Source: Promethearchaeota archaeon (GTDB lineage: Archaea; Asgardarchaeota; Lokiarchaeia; Sigyniarchaeales; SOKP01). From it: a stretch of DNA of 64,000 bases. Below, in pieces: positions 8,691 through 17,157 of the stretch. Each line of letters begins with the position of its first letter. Position 1 is the stretch's first letter. The stretch lies in NCBI GenBank assembly GCA_030606485.1, contig JAUWGH010000003.1, positions 124,001 to 188,000 on the forward strand, in the 5' to 3' direction. Made by a program: the position numbers and the translations under genes. Under the pieces are notes generated by a model. It saw nothing but the letters and a program-made list of their open reading frames with translations. It made no database searches and had not been told where the DNA came from.

Positions 8691-10652
8691 ATGGGAAACG
8701 GATTTTTTGGTAAGATTTTATGGATAGACTTTTCTGATGAGACATTTAAGGAAGAAAACTTATCTGAAAGTATTTATCGGCAATATCTTGGCGGTTATGG
8801 ATTGGGTTGTAAATTAATTTATGAGAATACTCCAATAAAATATGATCCTTTAGGTCCAGATTCAATATTCGGTTTTTTTCCAGGTTTATTAACTGGATCT
8901 ACAGCTCCTTGTTCTGGTCGATATATGGTTGCCGGGAAGTCTCCTCTAACGGGAACATGGGGAGATGCCAATTCGGGAGGCACTTTTGGTCCAGAGATTA
9001 AAAAATGTGGGTATGATGCAATTTTGTTTAAAGGAATTGCTGAAAGTCCAAAATATGTAACAATTATTGAAGATGAAAAGAGTATTCATGATGCCAATGA
9101 TATTTGGGGTCTTGATGTCATCAAAGCAGAGGAAAAATTAAAGAAAAAGCATGGTAAATTTGTTAAAACGGCGGGTATAGGCAAAGCAGGAGAAAATATT
9201 TCCTTAATTTCAGGAATTGTGAATGATAGAGGTCGAATCGCAGCAAGATCTGGAATAGGAGCAATAATGGGTTCAAAAAAGGTTAAGATGTTAGTTCTTA
9301 AAGGAAATAAACAAATGTCTTTAGCAAATAAAAGAGATTTATTAAAATATACCAAATCATATAATAGTGAAAAAAACCCATCACCAGGAAAATTTAGAAA
9401 ATCTTTAATAAAGAAGATCCCTGGGATCCCTAAGTTATTAAGAAGGTTACATATTCCATTTAAAGGTCCTGGCAAAATATTAACTCAAATTTATCAAGTT
9501 TTTGGGACATCTATAGGAAATACATTATTAGCTGAAATTGGAGATTCTCCAGTTAAAAATTGGGGTGGTATTGGACAATTTGATTTTCCACCAAACAGAT
9601 CTACAGAAATATCCACAGTAAGAATAAACAACTATAAACAAAGGGATTATGGATGTCTTACTTGCCCAATTCAGTGTGGAGCAATTTTAAAAGTTCCAGA
9701 ACTTGGATTAGAAGAAACGTATCTCCCAGAATATGAAACTTGTTGTGCTTTTGGGACACTTTTACTTAATAATGATCTTTTATCAATAATCACACTTAAC
9801 GATTTATGCAATCGTGCGAGTATAGATACGATATCTACTGGTGTAACTGTAGCTTTTGCAATTGAATGTTTTGAGAATGGAATTATTACAATAGATGATA
9901 CAAATGGACTTGAATTAGGGTGGGGGAAGTCAGATTCTATTGTAGAACTAGTTAAACTGATGATAAATCGGGAAGGTATTGGAGATATTTTAGCTGATGG
10001 TGTAAAAAAGGCATCAGAAAAAATTGGTAGAGGGAGTGAGAAGTTTGCCATGCATTCATTCGGACAAGAAATTGCAATGCATGATCCGAAATTTATCGAA
10101 TCTCTTGGTTGTACTTATGCATTTGACCCAACCCCCGGAAGACATACAGCGGCAAGTATAGATTTCATGAATCTTGGACCTATCAATAAATACATGAAAG
10201 GGTTTTCTTTACCAAAAAAATGGAAAAAGAATAAGGAAGCAAAATATAAAGGACAAATGCTTGTCAGTGGTTTACAGCAAGTTATAAATTGCCTAGGTTT
10301 ATGCACATTTACTACATTGTTTGGCTCGTATCCCTCAAAAGAGATAATAGAATCAATTACTGGTTGGGATATCTCTACTGATGAGCTAATTAAAACGGGT
10401 TTAAGAATTCAAACATTAAGACAATCCTTTACAATTCGAGAGGGGGTTAAGATTGCTGAAAATTATTTACCATCAAGGGTAATTGGAGAGCCACCTTTTG
10501 AGAAAGGGCCTACTAAAGGAATAACTGTAGATTATCGAGAATTTTATGAAGGTGTTTGCAAAGAAATGGGTTGGAATCCACAAAATGGATATCCTTTAAA
10601 AGAAACTCTCGTTGATTTAAATTTGGATTTTGTTATAAAGGATCTTTATTAA
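8691..10652 (+). CDS. Tungsten-containing aldehyde:ferredoxin oxidoreductase
   Basis: This 653-residue protein is an AOR-family member from start to end. The N-terminal domain opens with FFGKILWIDF and YLGGYGLGCKL, which belong to the tungstopterin-binding domain. The 4Fe-4S ligands are C322, C325 and C329 (CLTCPIQC), with the distal ligand in CLGLC near 534-538. The family oxidises aldehydes to acids, passing electrons to ferredoxin. The insertion around residues 220-270 is rich in Lys and Pro. The start ATG at 8691 precedes the conserved first strand. It is monocistronic; the converging gene pair downstream encodes a small GTPase and its partner. The substrate (glyceraldehyde-3-P, formaldehyde or general aldehydes) cannot be settled by eye. 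Confidence 0.95.
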   Translation: MGNGFFGKILWIDFSDETFKEENLSESIYRQYLGGYGLGCKLIYENTPIKYDPLGPDSIFGFFPGLLTGSTAPCSGRYMVAGKSPLTGTWGDANSGGTFGPEIKKCGYDAILFKGIAESPKYVTIIEDEKSIHDANDIWGLDVIKAEEKLKKKHGKFVKTAGIGKAGENISLISGIVNDRGRIAARSGIGAIMGSKKVKMLVLKGNKQMSLANKRDLLKYTKSYNSEKNPSPGKFRKSLIKKIPGIPKLLRRLHIPFKGPGKILTQIYQVFGTSIGNTLLAEIGDSPVKNWGGIGQFDFPPNRSTEISTVRINNYKQRDYGCLTCPIQCGAILKVPELGLEETYLPEYETCCAFGTLLLNNDLLSIITLNDLCNRASIDTISTGVTVAFAIECFENGIITIDDTNGLELGWGKSDSIVELVKLMINREGIGDILADGVKKASEKIGRGSEKFAMHSFGQEIAMHDPKFIESLGCTYAFDPTPGRHTAASIDFMNLGPINKYMKGFSLPKKWKKNKEAKYKGQMLVSGLQQVINCLGLCTFTTLFGSYPSKEIIESITGWDISTDELIKTGLRIQTLRQSFTIREGVKIAENYLPSRVIGEPPFEKGPTKGITVDYREFYEGVCKEMGWNPQNGYPLKETLVDLNLDFVIKDLY

Positions 10653-10691
10653 TTTAATTTTTTTCAAAAAAGAATAATAAAAATTTTAAAT

Positions 10692-11246
10692 TTAACTGGT
10701 CCAAAATATTGATCTGCCTTCTTTTTTCGTTCTTTTAATTTGGTGAGCACTCTCAAGGTCATTCATGATTTTCCAAATTTGGGAATTACTTAATTTGAAA
10801 TATCTCCTCAATTCTGGTGTTGACATTTCTGTTCCCTTTAAGAGATTCGTGAGAATTCTTTTAACTTCATCGATATCTTCCTCTACATTGTCTACTTTAT
10901 CATCAAGATCATCATTTTCTTCGGATTCAATATCAGTTATCATTTTAATTGCAATTTTATTTAATTCTTTTATATTTTTTTCAATTCCAATAGGTTTCAT
11001 GAAAAGACAACACAATTCTAAACCTTTTGGAAAAGCTACAATGTAAAAATTATCATATAAAATAGCTCTTGGTTTTTTTCCTGCATTTCCACCACGAAAA
11101 GATAAATAAAAGTTAGTTGCGAATTCATCCAAATTAATTTTTAAAGGAGTTTTCACAAATTCCGATTTCCATTTTAGAAATGGACCACTAATCATATCAA
11201 AACCGATTAATGCTGCACTTATTAATTCATTTTTTACAAATTTCAT
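10692..11246 (-). CDS. Longin/roadblock-like sensor domain fused to winged-helix domain
   Basis: The protein has 184 residues. The N-terminal 110 form a small alpha/beta domain (AALIGFDMISGPFLKW... then LYDNFYIVAFPKGLELCCLF). This resembles the longin/roadblock-type domains that are abundant beside GTPases in Asgard genomes. An acidic linker (about 110-130, LDDKVDNVEEDIDEV) leads to a C-terminal winged helix-turn-helix (TPELRRYFKLSNSQIWKIM..., ending GRSIFW). It lies 3 bp after the Arf-like GTPase gene on the same strand, so they form one operon. A role as GTPase partner or effector that also contacts DNA is inferred. The domain assignment of the N-terminus rests on pattern only. Confidence 0.6.
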   Translation of the reverse strand: MKFVKNELISAALIGFDMISGPFLKWKSEFVKTPLKINLDEFATNFYLSFRGGNAGKKPRAILYDNFYIVAFPKGLELCCLFMKPIGIEKNIKELNKIAIKMITDIESEENDDLDDKVDNVEEDIDEVKRILTNLLKGTEMSTPELRRYFKLSNSQIWKIMNDLESAHQIKRTKKEGRSIFWTS

Positions 11247-11249
11247 TTA

Positions 11250-11795
11250 TTATCTCATCCTTTTTCTTATTGAAGCTTTATCTAATTCATTTTTAATAAC
11301 ATTAAATATTTTTTCTCTTTCATTAGAATCAATAGCAGTGCATCCATAAGTTTTTACTTGGAGTACATTCTCAACTCTATTAGTTTCCATATGTCCAGGT
11401 AAATCTTGTTTATTTGCGAGAGCAATGATATGACTCTCACTATCAATGTTTTTATTCGCTATTTTAATTAATTTCTTAGAATTAAGGACATTCCTAGGTG
11501 TCGAATCAGTTACTACAAAAATGAGATCACTTCCAAATATAAAACTTTTTAAATTCATTTTCAGATAAGATTTCTGGCCTCCAAAATCCCATAAACTAAT
11601 AATATTGTTACCGAATCTAACGGTTTTAAAATCAAATCCTTGTGTTGGGAAATAATGTTGAGTTATTGTATTTTCTGTTAAAAGTTTTAACAGAGTTGTT
11701 TTACCTGTTGCAGGATATCCGATAAAAGAGATTTTTATTGGCATCTCATTTAATTTTTGAACTCTTTGAACTTTAAATGAGTTTAAGTTTATCAT
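11250..11795 (-). CDS. Arf/Sar-like small GTPase
   Basis: All nucleotide-binding motifs are present in this 181-residue protein. The P-loop GYPATGKT is at 26-33, the switch I threonine is in FPTQG (T51), and switch II is WDFGGQ at 69-74, the Arf-type form with GGQ. The base-recognition motif is NKQD at 128-131. The protein therefore should bind and hydrolyse GTP. There is no C-terminal prenylation signal. An 18-residue N-terminal extension precedes an internal Met (MPIKISF). I kept the upstream ATG at 11795 because GAGG lies ahead of it, but the internal start is possible. Such GTPases are a hallmark of Asgard archaea. It is coupled to the longin/winged-helix gene. Confidence 0.88.
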   Translation of the reverse strand: MINLNSFKVQRVQKLNEMPIKISFIGYPATGKTTLLKLLTENTITQHYFPTQGFDFKTVRFGNNIISLWDFGGQKSYLKMNLKSFIFGSDLIFVVTDSTPRNVLNSKKLIKIANKNIDSESHIIALANKQDLPGHMETNRVENVLQVKTYGCTAIDSNEREKIFNVIKNELDKASIRKRMR

Positions 11796-12018
11796 ATAAA
11801 AGCCTCAAAATATGTGAATAAATTAATTAAGATCAAAACTATTAATTTGCGTAACATCCAAGTAATATGATGTTCTAAGAAGTAATTTTTTTTCCAACGT
11901 TATATCTTTATAAAATAGATTCTTCCAAATCCTTTAATAATAAAAAGAAAGAAGTTATTGATATTATTGATTAAATAATGGGAATTAAAAAAAACATTAA
12001 TTACAAAGTGATGTCATA

Positions 12019-13221
12019 ATGAAGAATATTGAAAATTTGTTGAAAACAGCATTGGAAAAAGGAGAAGGTATTCTTCGTTTGTTTCCCAACTGGGTACCAC
12101 GGGCATTTACCATACCTGGAAGACGTCTAAAATTGCATCCTAATGATTATTATTCATTTGGGGCTCATAGGGGAGGTATAGATGAAAGATGGTTCGCGTC
12201 AACAATTAATGCAGATAACGGACCAGAAACCTTGCCAGATGAAGGATTGAGTTATATTTACATAGAAGATGGCACTCAAAAAGAAAAAATTCTATTAAAA
12301 GATGCAATTGAATGTATGGGCGATAAGATATTAGGAAAAAAAGTAATGAAAAAGTTCAGTGGATGGGTAATGTTTGCTAAATTTTTTGACAATATGGAAC
12401 CAATACCGCTTCACTTACATCAAAATGATAAGCTTGCGGCTCTCGTTGGGCAAAAGGGGAAACCTGAAGGTTATTATTTTCCCAAACAATTAAATAATCA
12501 TTCCGGATACTTCCCCTATACTTATTTTGGTTTAAATCCAGGAACAACCAAAGATGATGTAAAGTTGTGCTTGAAAAATTGGGATAATGGTGATAATGGG
12601 ATATTATCATTTTCCAAAGCTTATAAACTTGAACTTGGAACTGGATGGGATGTCCCTCCAGGAGTTTTACATGCACCTGGATCACTTCTCACTTATGAAC
12701 CTCAGAAAGCATCAGATGTATTTGCAATGTTTCAATCATTAGCAGGGGATAAATTTATTCCTAAAGATCTACTTGTGAAAGATGTACCTGAAGAATATAA
12801 AAAAGATCTTGATTACATAGTTGATATGATAGATTGGGAACTAAATCTGGATCCAGATTTTCATAAGAATAGATTTTTAGAACCGAAACCGGTTAAGCCT
12901 ATTGAAGAAATGAGAGAAGAAGGATATGAGGAATATTGGATCGTGTATAATTCCGACTTCTTTGCTGCAAAAGAATTAACAATACACCCAAAAAAATCCA
13001 TTATTACAAAAGAAAAAGGTGCATATGGATTAATCGTGATTCAAGGGAAAGGGAAATTTGGAGTATTAGATATTGAATCACCTGCAATAATTAGGTTTGG
13101 GCAGATGACTAATGATGAATTATTTATTACATTTAATGCTGCCCTTAAAGGAATTGAAATAAAAAATGAAAGCAATTCAGATGACCTAGTAATGCTTAAA
13201 CACATAGGACCTGAAGTTTAA
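12019..13221 (+). CDS. Cupin protein related to class I mannose-6-phosphate isomerase
   Basis: The protein has 400 residues. A metal site typical of the phosphomannose isomerase cupin is visible: PLHLHQND with H132 and H134, KPEGYYF with a Glu about 20 residues later, and VLHAPG with H218. A second beta-barrel-like region (GLIVIQGKGKFGVL) lies near the C-terminus. Related enzymes interconvert ketose and aldose sugars or sugar phosphates using Zn. No sugar operon surrounds it, so the substrate is open. The ATG at 12019 follows a long divergent intergenic region shared with the GTPase operon. Confidence 0.65.
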   Translation: MKNIENLLKTALEKGEGILRLFPNWVPRAFTIPGRRLKLHPNDYYSFGAHRGGIDERWFASTINADNGPETLPDEGLSYIYIEDGTQKEKILLKDAIECMGDKILGKKVMKKFSGWVMFAKFFDNMEPIPLHLHQNDKLAALVGQKGKPEGYYFPKQLNNHSGYFPYTYFGLNPGTTKDDVKLCLKNWDNGDNGILSFSKAYKLELGTGWDVPPGVLHAPGSLLTYEPQKASDVFAMFQSLAGDKFIPKDLLVKDVPEEYKKDLDYIVDMIDWELNLDPDFHKNRFLEPKPVKPIEEMREEGYEEYWIVYNSDFFAAKELTIHPKKSIITKEKGAYGLIVIQGKGKFGVLDIESPAIIRFGQMTNDELFITFNAALKGIEIKNESNSDDLVMLKHIGPEV

Positions 13222-13267
13222 TTCATTTGAAATATAAAATTTAGGAAGTCTATTTTTAGGAAAATTC

Positions 13268-13858
13268 TTATTTTATTTTTACAACTACAGTATTCGAAGC
13301 ATTTTGCATAATTCTAAGTCTATTTCCCTTAATTTCATAGTTTGCAATATACCCAACAATTAAATCAATTAAAAATAGTAAGTTGCTTCCTCTTAAGAGG
13401 TTATTAATTGCATACTTTTCTTTAGATGTTGTTTCAAATGAATTCGCATCTACTGTTCTTAATCCTAAAATCTTCTTACCAATAGTCTGTCCTTTGTTAT
13501 ATGTTTCAAACAACCAATAATAACTAAAACCAACAATCCAATTGATTAGATCTATAAAATTTGGAATAAATAAGTCTAATACAGTTTGTCTTCTTAGTAT
13601 TGGAAATGGTAATGCGATTATATATCCAATTATGGTGATAAACATCATATCAATAATAAATGCAATTAAACGCTCCCAAGTTCTCGCAAAAATTATTCCT
13701 TTTCCAGGAATTCTAGCGCTTTTTTTAAGGTCAATATAAGATTCTTCTTTCTTTCGACGAATTCTTTCTTCTTCAGTTATTTCATAACCACAAGCACAAA
13801 AATGGACTCCAATACCTAATTGTGCTCCACATTTTGGGCAATATTTCATAAATTCCAA
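13268..13858 (-). CDS. Zinc-ribbon plus RDD-family membrane protein (copy 1)
   Basis: The protein has 196 residues. It begins with a four-cysteine zinc ribbon (CPKCGAQLGIGVHFCAC), then a short charged linker, then the RDD domain. The RDD domain shows the Arg of the first helix (WERLIAFIID), the Asp of the second, and the conserved loop NKGQTIGKKILGLRTVD. There are about three hydrophobic helices. RDD proteins are poorly understood; some are linked to ion exchange. The neighbouring gene at 14036-14608 is a paralogue on the same strand, so this is a tandem duplication. Each appears to have its own promoter, as 177 bp separate them. Confidence 0.85.
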   Translation of the reverse strand: MEFMKYCPKCGAQLGIGVHFCACGYEITEEERIRRKKEESYIDLKKSARIPGKGIIFARTWERLIAFIIDMMFITIIGYIIALPFPILRRQTVLDLFIPNFIDLINWIVGFSYYWLFETYNKGQTIGKKILGLRTVDANSFETTSKEKYAINNLLRGSNLLFLIDLIVGYIANYEIKGNRLRIMQNASNTVVVKIK

Positions 13859-14035
13859 TCTATATTTAAAATTCTATGAATAATTCAATTTTAATTGAAA
13901 TATGAGTTTTATCATATTCTATTTTCTTTAATTAAAACCATTGATCCATCATAGTTATAATAATAATTAGTATTATATTCGAAATTAAGAAATTTTGTGA
14001 CCCCAACAAATAAAAAAAAAGAAAAAACTATAGTT

Positions 14036-14608
14036 TTAACTGGTCTTAATAACAGCAGTTCTTGATAAGTTCTGTAAAATTCTTATACGTTTATTTTCCT
14101 CGCCAGAATTAACCAAGATGCCAATAATAAAATCTATTAAAAGCCAGACTGTCCCTCTAGCGAGATTATTGACAGCGTATTGACCTGGTGTTGCAACATC
14201 GAGTGATTCCTCATCGACTGTCCTTAAATGTAGGGCAATTTTTCCTATAGTTTGTCCTTTATTAAAAGCCTCAAGAATAAAAAAGTATCCAAAACCAATC
14301 ACCCAATTTAGTAGATCATTAAAAAAAAGATAGTCAAGAGCAAAGGATAAACCCCACCGGAATGGTATAAAGAAACCTATAACCGTAATAATAATAATAT
14401 CAACAAGATAAGCAAAGAAACGTTCCCAAAATCCAGCATATATATGTGGTCCTTTTATAATTTCCGCAGGTTTTTGAACAGTAGCTTGAGGTTGAGATAC
14501 TTTCGCCTTCGATATCTCTCTAGCACCCATTTTTTTTCCACAGGAGGGACACAATTTAGCACCTGGTTCTAATTTTTCACCACAACTTGGACAAAAATTA
14601 GTAGACAT
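14036..14608 (-). CDS. Zinc-ribbon plus RDD-family membrane protein (copy 2)
   Basis: This 190-residue paralogue of the adjacent gene has the same order: zinc ribbon CPSCGEKLEPGAKLCPSC, linker, then the RDD domain with FWERFFAYLVDIIIITVIG and NKGQTIGKIALHLRTVD. It ends with the same VKT/VKIK-type basic tail. The ribbon here has the standard CxxC...CxxC form, while copy 1 has C-A-C in the second knuckle. It is probably an inner-membrane protein with a cytosolic zinc ribbon. The transported substrate, if any, is unknown. The start ATG at 14608 places the first cysteine at residue 6. Confidence 0.85.
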   Translation of the reverse strand: MSTNFCPSCGEKLEPGAKLCPSCGKKMGAREISKAKVSQPQATVQKPAEIIKGPHIYAGFWERFFAYLVDIIIITVIGFFIPFRWGLSFALDYLFFNDLLNWVIGFGYFFILEAFNKGQTIGKIALHLRTVDEESLDVATPGQYAVNNLARGTVWLLIDFIIGILVNSGEENKRIRILQNLSRTAVIKTS

Positions 14609-14719
14609 ATTTAATCAAATTCAAATTTTTTGTATATTTAGTCTTAATAGAGAATTTTTTATTAAAATGTTATCCTTTTAAAATAAAACTTTTAAAGTAT
14701 TATTAATTAGAGAAGAATT

Positions 14720-15760
14720 ATGATAAGAAAGATTCCCGTATCTATTGTTGGCGTAGGAAATTTATGTTCTAGTTTAGTTCAAGGCATATATAGCGAAGGG
14801 AAAGGATTACTTCATAAAAATTTAGCTGGATATAAATTCTCAGATATAGAAATAGTATCGGCTATCGACATTGATTCAAGAAAAGTGGGGAAGAATCTTT
14901 CTGAAGCAATTTTTGCTGAGCCCAATGTTGCCTTAAAATTTAATTTAGAGCTCCCTAAATCGAATGTAGTTGTGAAAATGGGAGATGTTTTAGACGGAAT
15001 CGCAGAAGAAGTAAAGGAAGATATTGAAATATCTGATAAACAACCAGATGATATTGTTGAGGAATTTAAAAAGGGATTAATTGTTTTATGTTTATTGCCA
15101 TCTGGAGCAGATAAAGCTGTAAAATTTTATGCTGATAAAGCCTTAAAAGCAAATTGTGGATTTATAAATGCAACTCCATCAAATTTAGCTAACGACTTAG
15201 AATATAGTAAGAAATTTTCGGAGAAAAAACTACCACTTATTGGAGACGACATTCAAGACCAAATGGGAGCAACAATTTTACATAAATTAATACTTAAATC
15301 AATGAAAGAAAGAGGAGTAATCATTGATGAGTCATATGCGTTGGATGTTGGAGGTGGTTTGGAAAGTAAAAACTCATTATTTAGATCTAGAGAGATAAAA
15401 AGAGAAATAAAATCGAGGTCAGTAACTGAAGCATTGCATATTGATGCACCTATTATAGCAGGAACTTCAGATTATGTTGAACATATGAATAATAGTAGAA
15501 ACACTTTCATATGGATTAAAGGGAAATATTTCAATTCAGCCCCAATCATGATTGATATGAAGATATCAACGGAGGATGGTCCAAATGGAGGGTCAGTTTT
15601 GTTTGATGTAATAAGAGCAACATATGTGGCAATGCTTCAGGGTTCTTCTGGGGCTATCAAACCCATTTGTGCTTTTGGTTTTAAGAATCCTCCAGGTCAA
15701 GTTAAAGACCCAAGTGTAGCGAGTAGAGAACTATCTGAATTCATTTTGGGTGATATTTAA
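14720..15760 (+). CDS. myo-Inositol-1-phosphate synthase
   Basis: The protein has 346 residues. The NAD-binding Rossmann motif is VGVGNLCSSLVQG near the N-terminus. Family blocks GDDIQDQMGATILHK (about 175-190) and LDVGGGLESKN follow. Later NP-type segments (FGFKNPPGQVKDPS) complete the match to Ino1-like synthases. It converts glucose-6-phosphate to inositol-3-phosphate (called L-myo-inositol-1-phosphate in archaeal work), the precursor of archaetidylinositol lipids. An inositol-phosphatase-family gene lies at 4220-5065. It is divergent from the RDD genes and convergent with the 7TM gene, so it is monocistronic. Confidence 0.9.
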   Translation: MIRKIPVSIVGVGNLCSSLVQGIYSEGKGLLHKNLAGYKFSDIEIVSAIDIDSRKVGKNLSEAIFAEPNVALKFNLELPKSNVVVKMGDVLDGIAEEVKEDIEISDKQPDDIVEEFKKGLIVLCLLPSGADKAVKFYADKALKANCGFINATPSNLANDLEYSKKFSEKKLPLIGDDIQDQMGATILHKLILKSMKERGVIIDESYALDVGGGLESKNSLFRSREIKREIKSRSVTEALHIDAPIIAGTSDYVEHMNNSRNTFIWIKGKYFNSAPIMIDMKISTEDGPNGGSVLFDVIRATYVAMLQGSSGAIKPICAFGFKNPPGQVKDPSVASRELSEFILGDI

Positions 15761-15792
15761 AATTGGAGAACATTCAACAAAAAAATTAAATT

Positions 15793-16923
15793 TTATTTAT
15801 TACTATTATTACTTAAAGAAGGAACGAATTCAAACGTTTTAAGCAATATATTATTTGCATCATCAAAAGCAGATGTATCAATTGCAGTATTTAAATCCAT
15901 ATAAGATTTTAGTTCATTTTTATATTTCTCAATAAACTGCTCCATGAATGACTGCGTAGCTTTTTTGAAAACAGTGGTACTCTTATTTACTATGAGGAGA
16001 ATAGCAAATCCATACTCTCTATTATATTCTAAGATTATCTCTCGATCTTTTAATGTAATCGAAGTAATCTGATCTTTTGCAGTGCTGAATTCTGAGAGAA
16101 TGTGATTTATTCCGATAAGGACAGCCCCCTTTATAGTTGATGTTTCTTTTCTCTCGCTTTTTTCAAAATCATAACTAAATAACATTATCCCCGATTTATG
16201 AAAAACAACAAATTCATAAGCAATATTGAAGAATGATAAATACTTAGTATAATATTTTAAAAAAACATAGTAGCTAAAAAGAACTCCAATCCAATTAAAC
16301 AAAAGAGAAAAACTTGAAAATAAATACGGATTTAAATATTGTAGAATTAGATAAAATGTTATCATTAAAATAATCATTGTATTGGGAATTATATAATACA
16401 CCCTTAATCTTCTCTTTTTCGTTTTAAATTTTAATACAGATAAAAAATTATAATTAAGTTTTAGAAGAATAAAAATTAAGAGAATAAGTCCGCTAATAAG
16501 GTAATTAAAACTTATTTCTACTACATAATATGAAAGTGAATCAATTATTACTGTAGAAATAATGAAAGTTTCATTCATAAGAGTAAGTGAAATAATGTAG
16601 CCACTTAGGGAAAAAATTATTAAATTAAGAAAAAGATTAAATCTTTTAAGATCTAAAGTTTCAATTCCAATAATTATCAAAATTCCAGAACATATAAGTA
16701 AATTTGAACTAATTCTCCATAAAAACAGTGTAAAATCTTCATTAAAAATTGCTATTAAACTAATATATTTAAGTAAGGGATAGATAATTCCAAAATTAAT
16801 AAGAAAAATAGTTGAAATAATGAGGAATTTAATTTTTAAATTATAAAATCTCTTTATGTGAGAATAAATTGTTATAACTGAGATAACTATACTTAAAATT
16901 ACTCCGATTAAATAAATGATCAT
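15793..16923 (-). CDS. Seven-transmembrane protein with C-terminal longin-like cytosolic domain
   Basis: The protein has 376 residues. The first 225 contain seven hydrophobic helices (around 1-23, 33-60, 66-90, 93-118, 127-152, 167-188 and 198-222). The remaining 150 residues form a soluble domain. It runs GIMLFSYDF, then a helix with GAVLIGINHILSEF, then alternating strands (ILEYNREYGFAILLIV), then a long helix ending FIEKYKNELK. That strand/helix order resembles longin or roadblock-type sensor domains in Asgard proteins. A 7TM receptor-like module linked to such a domain suggests membrane signalling to small GTPases. The fold call is by pattern only. Confidence 0.6.
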   Translation of the reverse strand: MIIYLIGVILSIVISVITIYSHIKRFYNLKIKFLIISTIFLINFGIIYPLLKYISLIAIFNEDFTLFLWRISSNLLICSGILIIIGIETLDLKRFNLFLNLIIFSLSGYIISLTLMNETFIISTVIIDSLSYYVVEISFNYLISGLILLIFILLKLNYNFLSVLKFKTKKRRLRVYYIIPNTMIILMITFYLILQYLNPYLFSSFSLLFNWIGVLFSYYVFLKYYTKYLSFFNIAYEFVVFHKSGIMLFSYDFEKSERKETSTIKGAVLIGINHILSEFSTAKDQITSITLKDREIILEYNREYGFAILLIVNKSTTVFKKATQSFMEQFIEKYKNELKSYMDLNTAIDTSAFDDANNILLKTFEFVPSLSNNSNK

Positions 16924-17157
16924 CGTTCTTTACGTAATTCGACTACTTTATAACATTGTAATAGATTTCTATATATTATTAAGATATATCATATATTTAA
17001 ATAAATGCATTATAAATTTTTTTATAGCTTTAATTGTTTTTAGAAAAAATTAATAAAAATAATAAGATTTTCGAAATATTATTAGCTTTTATTTAAAAAA
17101 AAAGTTAAATTTTTAACTAAATTGTGAAATGAATTAAAGAAAGCAAAAATACTTATA

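Noticed and set aside
9086-9475. 129-codon open frame on the minus strand
   Set aside because: It lies entirely inside the aldehyde oxidoreductase gene. Its Pro/Phe-rich product is the reverse reading of Gly/Lys codons.
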